Part shown: positions 9,051 through 17,635 of the stretch, piece by piece
How the letters are laid out: the number at the start of each line of letters is the position of its first letter
Numbering within the stretch: position 1 is the first letter of the stretch
Source of the DNA: Deltaproteobacteria bacterium
GTDB lineage: Bacteria > Myxococcota_A > Polyangia > Polyangiales > JADJMO01
Direction: 5' to 3'
Length of the DNA stretch: 64,000 nucleotides
Assembly: GCA_016182965.1 (NCBI GenBank)
Contig: JACPFM010000011.1
Coordinates: 1 to 64,000, forward strand
Program-made: the position numbers and the translations under genes
Notes under the pieces: model-generated
Seen by the model: only the letters and a program-made list of their open reading frames with translations
Told to the model about the DNA's origin: nothing
Databases searched by the model: none

Positions 9051-10826
9051 TCAGCCTCCCTTCCGGGCGAACATGCCGCCGAGGAGCCCGGCGCGCGGCG
9101 CCGCGGGATCGGCCGCGGCGGCACCCTGGCCGCGGACGGCCGTCGCGAACGTCTCGGGAGACTCGGCGAAGGCGGCGGCCTCCGACTCGTCGACCTTGCC
9201 CGCGCGCACGAGCGCGGCCAGCGAGTCGTCGAGCCGCACGATGCCGAGCGACTTGCCGCGCTGCTGCAGGCTCGGGATCTGGTAGGTCTTCTCCTCGCGG
9301 ATGAGGTTCCACAGCGCGACGGTGCCGGTGAGCAGCTCCACGGCGACATGCACGCGCTTCCGATCGACGCTCGCGACCAGCCGCTGGCCGATCACGAGCT
9401 TGAGGCCACCGGCCAGGGTGCGGCGAACCTGGGCCTGATCTCCCGGCGGGAAGAGATCGATCAGCCGATCGATCGTCTTGGCGGCGCTCGGCGTGTTCAT
9501 GGTGCCGAGCACGAGGTGCCCGGTCTCGCTGGCGGCGACGGCCATCGCGACCGTCTCGAGATCGCGCAGCTCGCCGACGACGATGACGTCGGGGTCTTCG
9601 CGCAGCGAGCCCTTGAGCGCGCGCTGGAACGATCGGGTGTGCGTGCCGACCTCGCGCTGGCTCATCATCGCGCGCCGGCGCGGGTGGACGTACTCCACCG
9701 GGTCCTCGACGGTCACGATGTGGTGGGTGGTCGTGGCGTTGATGTGATCGACGATCGCCGCGAGCGTGGTGGTCTTGCCGTGACCGGTCGGGCCGGTGAC
9801 CACGATGAGGCCCTGGTGGTGGCGCGTCGCCTTGGCGATCTCCTCCGGCAGCTCGAGGCCCGCGAGCGTGGGCACCTCGGCGGGGATCAGGCGGAAGCAG
9901 CCTTTGTAGCCGGTGCGCTGCCGCGTGACGTTGACGCGCGCGCGCCCCGCCTTGGGATCGGAGAGCGCGAAGTCGCACGAGCCGTGCGCCTCGAGCGCCT
10001 CGAGCAGCCGCTCGGGGATGATCGGCAGCAGCAGCTCCTCGGCGAGCCGCGCGGAGATCGGCTGTCCTGCCGGGACCAGCTGGCCCGCGAGCCGGATCGA
10101 CGCAGGCCGGTCGGCGACGACGTGCAGGTCGCTCGCGCCCCTTCCGCGCGCGGAGACGACCAGATCGGCGAGGGCCGCGGGGACACGCCTCTCACGGCGC
10201 GCGTGCTGGGGCGCGGCCTCGGGCGACCTCACTCCGTCGCCCGGCGCGATGGTCTTGCGCTTCGCGGGCGCGACCGACCGGCCGGGCGCGATCGAGCGGC
10301 GCGGCTTCGCGGGCTCCTCCGCCTTCTTCAGGCGCACCGTCGGCTTGCGCGCGGCCTCGCGTGCACCGTCGTCGTGGGCTTCCTTCACGTGAACGACGGG
10401 AGCAACGGGAGCGACCTGAGCGGCGTGAGCAGCGTGGTGGTGCGCGTCGCGGAGCACTTGTTGGTTCCCGTGGCCCTCCTTGGGGGCCGGCTCCTTGCGC
10501 GGCTGCGCGGGCGCGCTCTCGCGCTCGCGCACGGTGAAGCGCGCGCGCACGTCGTCGCCGCGGCGCGTGACGCTGGCGACGACGACGCCGAGCCCGCGCG
10601 AGCGGAACTGCCACTGGATGGGCGCCTCGCCGAGCCGATCGACGTGCCGATCGCCGCCGAACGCGACGAGGATCGCCAGCACCTCGTCGCCGCCGAGCGC
10701 GTCGTCGCTCAGCGCGTTCCATCCGTCGGGAGCGCGGGCCGCGGGGAAGCGGCCGGTCACCAACGCACACTCCGACACGTCTTCGCGCGCGAGCGCGCGC
10801 AGGATCTTCTGGACCAGGAACGTCAC
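9051..10826 (-). CDS. PilT-family ATPase with long N-terminal extension and GHGK Walker A
   Basis: A 591-residue PilT-like protein, about 240 longer than standard. Residues 230-590 are a complete PilT module: SDLHVVADRPASIRLAG, Walker A GPTGHGKTTT (near 345-354), VEDPVEYVHP, SLREDPDVIVVGE and GTMNTPSAAKTIDR. The first 100 residues look like a second, degenerate PilT N-domain (ECALVTGRFPAAR), then a His/Ala/Lys-rich linker. In the nucleotide loop the usual Ser is His, and the His box reads GTMNT rather than ATLHT, losing the conserved His, so retraction activity may be altered. The start is GTG with GAGG upstream. It is the upstream gene of the PilT pair. Confidence 0.85.
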   Translation of the reverse strand: MTFLVQKILRALAREDVSECALVTGRFPAARAPDGWNALSDDALGGDEVLAILVAFGGDRHVDRLGEAPIQWQFRSRGLGVVVASVTRRGDDVRARFTVRERESAPAQPRKEPAPKEGHGNQQVLRDAHHHAAHAAQVAPVAPVVHVKEAHDDGAREAARKPTVRLKKAEEPAKPRRSIAPGRSVAPAKRKTIAPGDGVRSPEAAPQHARRERRVPAALADLVVSARGRGASDLHVVADRPASIRLAGQLVPAGQPISARLAEELLLPIIPERLLEALEAHGSCDFALSDPKAGRARVNVTRQRTGYKGCFRLIPAEVPTLAGLELPEEIAKATRHHQGLIVVTGPTGHGKTTTLAAIVDHINATTTHHIVTVEDPVEYVHPRRRAMMSQREVGTHTRSFQRALKGSLREDPDVIVVGELRDLETVAMAVAASETGHLVLGTMNTPSAAKTIDRLIDLFPPGDQAQVRRTLAGGLKLVIGQRLVASVDRKRVHVAVELLTGTVALWNLIREEKTYQIPSLQQRGKSLGIVRLDDSLAALVRAGKVDESEAAAFAESPETFATAVRGQGAAAADPAAPRAGLLGGMFARKGG

Positions 10827-10948
10827 GGCACCTCGCGCACGCGGGCTTCGGGGAAGAAAACGAGGTTAACGGGCGGGCTCGCCTCTGGGTTTAGCCCCAT
10901 GATGAGACGCGTCGTCCTCGATCGGTTGCGCAGCGCCGCGCAAGACAC

Positions 10949-10980
10949 GAACGCCCCGCGGAGTGATCCGCGAGGCGTTC
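10949..10980 (-). terminator. hairpin after thiolase gene
   Basis: Inverted repeat of 14 nt per arm with one mismatch around a 4-nt GTGA loop, 33 bp past the stop of the minus-strand thiolase gene. The following minus-strand bases (GTGTCTTG) are only mildly T-rich. It separates the thiolase from the PilT genes. Confidence 0.5.
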
Positions 10981-11012
10981 GAACCTGCGTCACCGGGTGA
11001 CGGACCCTGGCG

Positions 11013-12188
11013 TCAGTCGCGGCGATACATCGTCATCACGCACGCGCCGCCGAGCCCCAGGTTGTGCTGGAGCGCGACCTTCGCGTTCGGGACCTGGCGC
11101 TGATCGGCCTGGCCGCGGAGCTGCCATACGAGCTCGGTGCACTGCGCGAGGCCCGTCGCGCCGAGCGGGTGGCCCTTCGAGAGGAGACCGCCCGACGGGT
11201 TGGTGACGTGCTTGCCGCCGTAGGTGTTCTGCCCCTCGACGATGTACTTCTCGGCCTCGCCCTCCTTGCACAGGCCGATGGCCTCGTAGGTGAGGAGCTC
11301 GTTCGCGGTGAAGCAGTCGTGCAGCTCGACGACCTGCACGTCCTCGGGCCCGAGGCCGGACTGCTCGTACACCTTCTTGGCGGCGTTCACGGCCATGTCC
11401 CAGCCGACCATCTTGATCATGCTGTCGGCGAAGGACGTCTGGTAGTCGGTGGTCATCGCCTGCGCGGCGATGAAGACCGGGTTGGCGATGCCCTTCTTCT
11501 TGGCGAACTCGTCGGAGCAGAGGATCGCCGCCGCGGCGCCGCAGGTGGGCGGGCAGCACTGGAACCGGGTGAGCGGGTCGAAGACCTCCTCGCTCGCCAT
11601 GACCTCCTCGACGCTCAGCACCTGGTTGAACAGCGCGAAGGGATTCTTGCTCGCGTGGCGGCGCGCCTTGGCGCTGATCGCGGCGAAGGTCTCGCGCTTG
11701 GTGCCGTACTTCCAGCGGTACTCGCGGCCGGCGCCGCCGAACATCTGCGCGGCGGGCGGCGCCTGGTTGAAGCCCTGCACCCGCGACATGACCTCGGCGT
11801 GCTTGTCGAGCGGGTTGGTGCGATCGGTGAACTTGGAGCCGAGCGCGCCCTTCTCCATCTTCTCGAAGCCGACTGCGAGCACGCACTCGGCGCCGGCCTC
11901 GATCGCCTGACGAGCGAGGAACAGCGCGCTCGAGCCGGTCGAGCAGTTGTTGTTCACGTTGAAGACGGGGATGCCGGTGAGGCCGACCTCGTACACCGAG
12001 CGCTGACCGCAGGTGCTGTCGCCGTACACGTAACCGGCGAACGCCTCTTGGATCTCGTCGAACTCGACCTTGGCGTCGGCGATCGCCGCCCGGATCGCGT
12101 TGGAGGCCATCACGTTGTAGTCGTCGCTGGCCCCCGGCTTCTGGAACTTGACCATGCCGACGCCGATGACGTTCACCCTACGAGCCAT
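11013..12188 (-). CDS. thiolase of the SCP-x/lipid-transfer type
   Basis: A 391-residue thiolase-fold enzyme of the sterol carrier protein X class. The nucleophilic Cys lies in NNNCSTGS (Cys82), the HDCFTANE loop is present, and GGLLSKGHPLGATG supplies the catalytic His region. In characterised relatives it cleaves 3-ketoacyl-CoA, often branched-chain or sterol side-chain substrates. ATG 12188 has AAGGAG 8 nt upstream. A candidate -10 TACAGT is at 12261-12266, and a palindrome (12296-12313) matching one upstream of the multifunctional beta-oxidation gene lies just beyond, suggesting shared control. No SCP2 domain is attached here; three are found in the other gene. Confidence 0.93.
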   Translation of the reverse strand: MARRVNVIGVGMVKFQKPGASDDYNVMASNAIRAAIADAKVEFDEIQEAFAGYVYGDSTCGQRSVYEVGLTGIPVFNVNNNCSTGSSALFLARQAIEAGAECVLAVGFEKMEKGALGSKFTDRTNPLDKHAEVMSRVQGFNQAPPAAQMFGGAGREYRWKYGTKRETFAAISAKARRHASKNPFALFNQVLSVEEVMASEEVFDPLTRFQCCPPTCGAAAAILCSDEFAKKKGIANPVFIAAQAMTTDYQTSFADSMIKMVGWDMAVNAAKKVYEQSGLGPEDVQVVELHDCFTANELLTYEAIGLCKEGEAEKYIVEGQNTYGGKHVTNPSGGLLSKGHPLGATGLAQCTELVWQLRGQADQRQVPNAKVALQHNLGLGGACVMTMYRRD

Positions 12189-12260
12189 GGATGCAGCTCC
12201 TTGTCGAAGAGAGGCCGATGCCGAGTGTGCGCGGCCGCGCGGCCGAGCCCGGGTCCCGAG

Positions 12261-12313
12261 ACTGTAGCGCCATGCGCCGCCGACCGACAGGGGGACTGAA
12301 TGACGATTCATTC
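12261..12313 (-). promoter_or_regulatory. thiolase promoter with TetR-type operator candidate
   Basis: The palindrome GAATGA-CGAT-TCATTC occupies 12298-12313; the longer 18-nt string CTGAATGACGATTCATTC (12296-12313) matches the copy upstream of the multifunctional enzyme (20702-20719) at 15 of 18 positions. A possible -10 TACAGT (12261-12266, minus strand) has a weak TGTCGG 17 bp upstream. Length and symmetry suit a TetR-family repressor, which commonly controls fatty-acid degradation genes. No regulator gene is in the window. Confidence 0.55.
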
Positions 12314-12406
12314 GGCCGGCTTGGGGCGTGGGTGGGTCGTCCTGGGCTGCGGTAGGGGCCGCACGGGGCCTTCCCGCGCCGCCTCGGCGGATCCACCGTT
12401 GTCTGG

Positions 12407-12988
12407 ATGCGCCCGAGCCGCCTCTTCGTCGCGCTGAGCGTCGCGCTCGTCCTGGCCCTCGGCTGCAAGAAGGGCTCGAAGAAGGGCGGTCGCCTCGCCT
12501 CCGAGAAGCTGCGCCCCCACGTGGCCGCGCTGGCCAAGGTCGACCCGGCCTCGATCTCCATCTCCATGGACGAGGAGATCGCGCGCAACCTGTGGTTCGC
12601 GCGCGCACAGATCCCCAACGGCCCGGAGTACCGCTGCTTCGTCGATCCACAGGAGGTCCTGTGCGATCGGGGCGAGGGTCGGATCTTCCGCGAGCTGGTC
12701 GCCCACCGCAGGCTCGGCGACAACCGCGCGAGCATCGACGATCCCGCGTGGGTGGCCATGGTCCGCCACGCGTACGGCCTGAAGTTCATCTTCCCCGAGC
12801 CGGGCTTCCCCATCGCGTCGGGCATCGACCCCAAGCGCGATCTCCGCGTTCCGCTGGTCGAGCGGCCGGACGACGGCGGCGTGATCATGTCCGTCTGGGG
12901 CGTCGACGCACGCGGTCAGACCGTGCGCATCGACGTCAAGGTCGTCGGTGAAGGGGACGCGAACGTAACGATCAAGCCGCTGCCCTAG
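12407..12988 (+). CDS. small lipoprotein of unknown function
   Basis: A 193-residue protein with a lipoprotein signal (MRPSRLFVALSVALVLALGC) followed by a Lys-rich stretch. The body is mixed alpha/beta with two Cys (CFVDP and LCDRG) and no motif I recognise. It is divergent from the thiolase and followed 113 bp later by the universal stress protein gene. Codon use matches the neighbours, so it is very likely a real gene. It may be lineage-restricted. Confidence 0.75.
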   Translation: MRPSRLFVALSVALVLALGCKKGSKKGGRLASEKLRPHVAALAKVDPASISISMDEEIARNLWFARAQIPNGPEYRCFVDPQEVLCDRGEGRIFRELVAHRRLGDNRASIDDPAWVAMVRHAYGLKFIFPEPGFPIASGIDPKRDLRVPLVERPDDGGVIMSVWGVDARGQTVRIDVKVVGEGDANVTIKPLP

Positions 12989-13101
12989 CGTCGTGAACGC
13001 AACATCGGCAGAGCGCGCGCAGGGAGTTCGTCCGTGCGAACGCCGCGATTCGGCGTCTGCCTCGGGCGCGGCTGGCACGGTCGTCGCTGGAGACCTCGTG
13101 C

Positions 13102-13875
13102 GTGACCACCCTCTGCGGTTACGACGGGTCCCCGTACGCGATCGAGGCGCTCGAGGTCGCTGCGACCTTCGCGCGCAAGCGCGGCGATCGCCTCGTCGTC
13201 GCGCAGGTGCTCGACGTGCTCGGCGCAGACGAGCCCGCCGTCCTCGGCCGGGCGCAGGACGAGCTCCGCGCCGAGGTTGCGCGGCACACGTCGCCCGACG
13301 ACGCCGAGGTGCGGGTCATCTCCGGCGAGGCGGTCGCCGCGCTCGCGCACCTCGCCGACGATCGGCGCGCCGGGCTCGTGGTGATCGGGGCGCGTGCGCT
13401 CGCGAGGCACGATCTCAGCGACTGGCTCGAGAGCACCGCGCTGCGCCTGACCTCGAGGCTGCACCACCCGGTGCTCATCGTGCGGCGGCGCGGTCCGCTG
13501 CTCGACGCGATCGCGGGGCGCGCACCGCTGCGGGTGACCCTCGCCGTGGCGCCGGGGCGCGGGGCGCGCGCGGTCGCCTGGCTCGAGGCGCTGTCGGCGC
13601 ACCTGCTCCTCACCGTCGACGCGGTCCACGTCGCGGCGCCGCACGAGGAGGTCGATGAGGTCGCGCTCGCCGAGACGGCCGGTCCGCACCGCGTGCGCGT
13701 CGTGCGCGACGAGCGCTCGCTCGGCTGCGCGATCGCGGAGATCGCCGCGCGCGACGACGCCGGGCTCGTGGTGATCGGACGCGAGAAGCCGCCGGTGCTC
13801 CATCGGACCAAGGCGCGCGCGATCGTCGCCGACTGCACGACCAACGTCGCCTGCGTGCCCGAGGACGCGCCGTGA
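13102..13875 (+). CDS. tandem universal stress protein (UspA-like)
   Basis: A 257-residue protein made of two Usp folds. The first half begins CGYDGSPYAIEALEVA, the usual opening strand and helix of Usp, and contains VVIGARALARHDLSDWLEST with the late VLIVRR strand; the second half repeats the pattern with GLVVIGREK. The ATP-binding GxxGxxxxxxxxGS(S/T) motif is poorly kept, so nucleotide binding is uncertain. Start is GTG 13102. The stop overlaps the start of the P-type ATPase (13872-13875), meaning translational coupling. Usp genes next to cation pumps are a recurrent arrangement in stress and energy-shortage operons; the link is inferred here. Confidence 0.85.
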   Translation: MTTLCGYDGSPYAIEALEVAATFARKRGDRLVVAQVLDVLGADEPAVLGRAQDELRAEVARHTSPDDAEVRVISGEAVAALAHLADDRRAGLVVIGARALARHDLSDWLESTALRLTSRLHHPVLIVRRRGPLLDAIAGRAPLRVTLAVAPGRGARAVAWLEALSAHLLLTVDAVHVAAPHEEVDEVALAETAGPHRVRVVRDERSLGCAIAEIAARDDAGLVVIGREKPPVLHRTKARAIVADCTTNVACVPEDAP

Positions 13876-16595
13876 GGACCGCCTCGGTCACGGGGCCCGC
13901 GCGCGAGCTGCAGCAACCACGGCGCGAGCCGTTGCCGCCGCATGCGCGACGGGCCCGCGACGTGACGCGGGAGCTCTCGAGCGACGAACGCGGACTCGGG
14001 TCCGCCGACGCCGAGGAGCGCCTGCGAGAGTATGGGCGCAACACGCTCCCTCCCGCGCGCCGCGTGTCGCTCCTCTCCATCGTGCTCGCACAGTTCCGCA
14101 GCCCGGTGATCTACGTGCTGCTGATCGCCGCCGCCGGCTCGCTGATCGTCGGCGCGCTCACCGACGCGCTGTTCATCGTCGCGGTGCTCGCGGTGAACGC
14201 GGCCATCGGCGCGGCGCAGGAGCACGGCGCCGAGCGGGGCGCCGAGGCGCTCCGCAAGGCGCTGGTCACCAGGGCGCGCGTGCTGCGCGATCACGAGGCG
14301 CTCGACCTCGACTCCGGCGCGGTCGTCCCCGGCGACGTGCTGGTCCTCGAGCCCGGCGACAAGGTGCCCGCCGACGCGCGGCTCTTGTGGGCGAACGGCC
14401 TCGAGGTCGACGAGTCGCTCCTCACCGGCGAGAGCCTGCCGGTGGCGAAGGAGGCCGAGCGGCGCCTCGCGCCCGAGACGCCCCTCGCCGATCGCGTCAA
14501 CATGGTGTTCAGCGGCGCCCTCGTCGTGCGCGGTCGCGGGCACGCGCTGGTCACCGCCACCGGGCTCTGCACCGAGCTCGGGACGATCGCGCGCGCGGTC
14601 ACCGGTCGCCGCGCAGGCCAGCCGCCGCTCTTGGTGCGGATGGCGAGGTTCACGCGCCGCATCGGCGTTGCGATCGGGGTGGTGGTGATCTTCGTCGCCG
14701 TCGTCTCGCTCGCGCGCGGCGCCGCGCTGCGCGACGTGCTCTTCCTGTCGGTGGCCCTCGCGGTGTCGGCGATCCCCGAGGGCCTGCCGGTGGCGATGAC
14801 GGTCGCGCTCTCGCTGGCGACCCGTCGCATGCACCAGCGCAACGTGATCGTGCGCCGGCTCGTCGCGGTGGAGGCGCTCGGATCGTGCACGTTCATCGCG
14901 TCGGACAAGACCGGGACGCTGACGATGAACGAGCTGTCGGCGCACGCGATCGCGATCGGCGACACCGTGCTCGAGGGCGACGCGCTCCGAAACCCGCCGA
15001 CGGAGCAGCTCCGCGCGTTCCGACGGCTGCTCCGCGCGGCGGTGCTGTGCAACGAGGGCACCTACGTGCGCCGCGGCGACGAGTGGATCGAGGGCGGCGA
15101 CGCCGTGGACGTCGCGCTCCTGCGCCTCGGGCACGAGCACGGGCTCGTGCGCGACGAGCTCGAGGCCGAGGCCCCGCGGCACTCGACGGTGCCGTTCGAG
15201 TCGGAGCGGCGCTGGGCCGCGACCTCCCACATCTCCGGCGCGTGGCCGGCCCTCCCGGGCCCGGACGAGCAGGAGATCGCGGTGAAGGGGGCGGTGGAGC
15301 CGCTGATGACGATGTGCGATCGGATGCTGCGCGAAGGCGGCGAGGTCCCCGTCGACGTCCAGGCGATCGAGCGGACGGCCCACCGGATGGCCGAGCGCGG
15401 TCATCGCGTCGTCGCCATCGCCGGCGGGCTACGCGCGACCGCCGACGATCTCGAGCGGCCCGACCACCTCGTGTTCCTCGGCCTGGTCGGCATGCTCGAT
15501 CCGGTGCGCCCCGACGTCCCGGCGGCGATCGAGGCGTGCCGTCGCGCCGGCGTGAAGGTCGCGATGATCACCGGCGACCACCCGATCACCGCGCGCACGA
15601 TCGCGCGCGAGCTGCGGCTCTCGGGCGACGAGCATCCCCACGTCGTCACCGGCGTCGAGCTCGGGGTCGCGGAGCGCAAGGGACAAGGGGCGGTCGACGC
15701 CCTCGTCGCAGGCGCGCACGTGTTTGCGCGCGTCGATCCGACCCAGAAGCTCCGCATCGTCGAGTCGCTCGGGCGGCTCGGTCACTTCGTCGCGGTCACC
15801 GGCGACGGCGCGAACGACGCGCCCGCGCTGCGCGCCGCGCACGTGGGCATCGCGATGGGCCGGCGCGGGACCGACGTCGCGCGCGAGACCGCGCAGCTCG
15901 TGCTCACCGACGACCGGTTCGCCTCCATCGTCGCCGCGATCGAGGAGGGGCGCGTCGCCTTCGCCAACGTCCGCAAGGTGATCTTCCTCCTCGTCTCCAG
16001 CGGCGCCGCGGAGATCCTCCTCTTCCTGCTCGCGATCGCCGCCGGGCTGCCGCCGCCGCTGGTCGCGGTGCAGCTGCTCTGGCTGAACCTCGTCACCAAC
16101 GGCATCCAGGACGTCGCGCTCGCGTTCGAGCCGAAGGAGGGCGACGAGCTGACGCGCAGGCCGCGCGATCCACGCGAGCCGATCTTCGACCGCGTCATGA
16201 TCGAGCGGGTGCTCTTGAACGCCGCGGTGATGGGCACGGTGGCCTTCCTCTCCTACGAGCGGTCGCTGCACGCCGGCGTACCGCTGGAGATCGCCCGCAA
16301 CGAGACGCTGCTGTTGCTGGTGCTGTTCGAGAACCTGCAGGCGGGCAACAGCCGCTCGGAGCGCCGCTCGCTCTTCTCCCTCCCGCTGCTCGGCAACCGC
16401 CTCCTGTTCTTCGGGACGATCGCCGCGCAGCTCGTGCACCTCGGCGCGATGTACGTCCCCGGCCTGCGCGAGGCGCTGCACGTCACGCCGGTGACGTTCG
16501 GCCGGTGGCTCGAGCTCGCGGCGCTGGCGATGACGGTCCTCTTGGCGTCGGAGCTGCACAAGGCGCTGCTCCGGCGTCGCGCGGCCCGACCGTGA
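13872..16595 (+). CDS. P-type cation-transporting ATPase (P2A, Ca2+-pump-like)
   Basis: A 907-residue membrane pump. It has a cation ATPase N-domain (LSSDERGLGSADAEERLREYGRN), the actuator motif LTGES, phosphorylation site SDKTGTLT (Asp345) and hinge GDGANDAPAL, plus about ten membrane segments. Transmembrane motif IPEGLPVAMTVALSLA resembles the calcium site helix of SERCA/PMR1-type pumps, and NLVTNGIQDVALAFEP matches the sixth helix. Ca2+ or Mn2+ export is likely but the ion is not proven. GTG start overlaps the stop of the universal stress gene by 4 bp. Convergent with the NmrA-like gene, 21 bp apart. Confidence 0.93.
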   Translation: MRTASVTGPARELQQPRREPLPPHARRARDVTRELSSDERGLGSADAEERLREYGRNTLPPARRVSLLSIVLAQFRSPVIYVLLIAAAGSLIVGALTDALFIVAVLAVNAAIGAAQEHGAERGAEALRKALVTRARVLRDHEALDLDSGAVVPGDVLVLEPGDKVPADARLLWANGLEVDESLLTGESLPVAKEAERRLAPETPLADRVNMVFSGALVVRGRGHALVTATGLCTELGTIARAVTGRRAGQPPLLVRMARFTRRIGVAIGVVVIFVAVVSLARGAALRDVLFLSVALAVSAIPEGLPVAMTVALSLATRRMHQRNVIVRRLVAVEALGSCTFIASDKTGTLTMNELSAHAIAIGDTVLEGDALRNPPTEQLRAFRRLLRAAVLCNEGTYVRRGDEWIEGGDAVDVALLRLGHEHGLVRDELEAEAPRHSTVPFESERRWAATSHISGAWPALPGPDEQEIAVKGAVEPLMTMCDRMLREGGEVPVDVQAIERTAHRMAERGHRVVAIAGGLRATADDLERPDHLVFLGLVGMLDPVRPDVPAAIEACRRAGVKVAMITGDHPITARTIARELRLSGDEHPHVVTGVELGVAERKGQGAVDALVAGAHVFARVDPTQKLRIVESLGRLGHFVAVTGDGANDAPALRAAHVGIAMGRRGTDVARETAQLVLTDDRFASIVAAIEEGRVAFANVRKVIFLLVSSGAAEILLFLLAIAAGLPPPLVAVQLLWLNLVTNGIQDVALAFEPKEGDELTRRPRDPREPIFDRVMIERVLLNAAVMGTVAFLSYERSLHAGVPLEIARNETLLLLVLFENLQAGNSRSERRSLFSLPLLGNRLLFFGTIAAQLVHLGAMYVPGLREALHVTPVTFGRWLELAALAMTVLLASELHKALLRRRAARP

Positions 16596-16616
16596 GCGCC
16601 ACGCCCCCGCGTCGCG

Positions 16617-17489
16617 TCACCCGCCGAGCGACCGCTCGCCGCTTTCGGTGGGGATGGTCTTCAACCACTCCTCGAACGTGCGCGGACGGATCCCGTACCG
16701 CGCCTCGAGGGTCGGGATGTCGGCGTCGTAGCCGACGCGCTCGAACCACTCGAGCATGATGGCGAAGTCCGCGCTGTTCGCTCGGACCGCCTCGATGGGG
16801 ATGCGCTGGTAGGTGATCGGGCGACCGAGCGTCCGGCCGATCGCCGCGGCCGCCTCGGGCATGGTGACGCTGTCGCCGGCGATGTCGATCTCCTGACCGG
16901 CGAGCTTCTCCGCCTGCTGGAACGCGAGCGCCCCGAACTTGCCGATGTCGTCGACGGCGATCATCTGCAGCTTCGTCGCCGGATCCATCGCGGTGACCAG
17001 CTTGTCGCCCTGCAGGAACCAGGGGCCGAGGAGGTTCTCCATGAAGAACACCGGCCGGATGATCACGTGCGACGGGAAGCCCATCGCCTTCACCGTCTGC
17101 TCGACGCGGTACTTGTTGTCGAAGTGCGGGATGCCGGTGGAGCGGTGGGCCGATCCGACCGACGTGTAGACGAAGTGCCGGACGCCGCGCTCCTTCGCGA
17201 GCTTCGCGAATTGCTTGCCCTGCTCCTCCTCCTTCTCGACGCCGGCCTCCCAGGTGTTCTGCACGGCGAAGACGCCCCACGCGCCCTCCAACGCGCGCTC
17301 GACCGACCCGGGCTCGTCGTAGTCGCCCTTGACGATCTCGGCGCCGAGGGTGGCGAGCTTCTTGGCCGCGTCTCCCTCGGGCTTGCGCGTCATCGCGCGA
17401 AGCCGGAAGCCGCCGCGCGACGCGAGGTGTCGCAACACCGCGCCGCCCTGGTGTCCGGTAGCGCCCGTGATGAGGATCGTGTTCGCCAT
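16617..17489 (-). CDS. NmrA-like NAD(P)-binding protein
   Basis: A 290-residue atypical short-chain dehydrogenase fold. The Rossmann motif ITGATGHQGGAV (6-17) is the NmrA-type dinucleotide loop, and the protein continues with the usual strands and a C-terminal substrate domain (FEEWLKT). NmrA-like proteins act as redox sensors or as NAD(P)-dependent isoflavone/quinone reductases; the YxxxK pair of true SDRs is not evident. ATG 17489 is chosen for the strong GGGAGG ribosome site 5 nt upstream. It stands alone between the pump gene and the multifunctional enzyme. Confidence 0.9.
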   Translation of the reverse strand: MANTILITGATGHQGGAVLRHLASRGGFRLRAMTRKPEGDAAKKLATLGAEIVKGDYDEPGSVERALEGAWGVFAVQNTWEAGVEKEEEQGKQFAKLAKERGVRHFVYTSVGSAHRSTGIPHFDNKYRVEQTVKAMGFPSHVIIRPVFFMENLLGPWFLQGDKLVTAMDPATKLQMIAVDDIGKFGALAFQQAEKLAGQEIDIAGDSVTMPEAAAAIGRTLGRPITYQRIPIEAVRANSADFAIMLEWFERVGYDADIPTLEARYGIRPRTFEEWLKTIPTESGERSLGG

Positions 17490-17635
17490 GTGTTCCTCCC
17501 TTTCGGAGCGGGACATGGCAGCCGTGACGAGCGGGCCGGTCAATGCACGACTCGCGCGCCGCGGTCGCGTCCCGCGCGAAGCGCGAGGCTTCGCTTCTCG
17601 CGGCGAGCGCGCGATTCGTTCGACTCCGCCTCGCG

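Noticed and set aside
10967..10995. GTTCGAAC string resembling a tRNA T-loop
   Set aside because: It is the arm of the hairpin after the thiolase; no acceptor or anticodon stems can be built.
13119..15404. A 761-residue minus-strand frame
   Set aside because: Antisense of the universal stress and P-type ATPase genes; no recognised domains.
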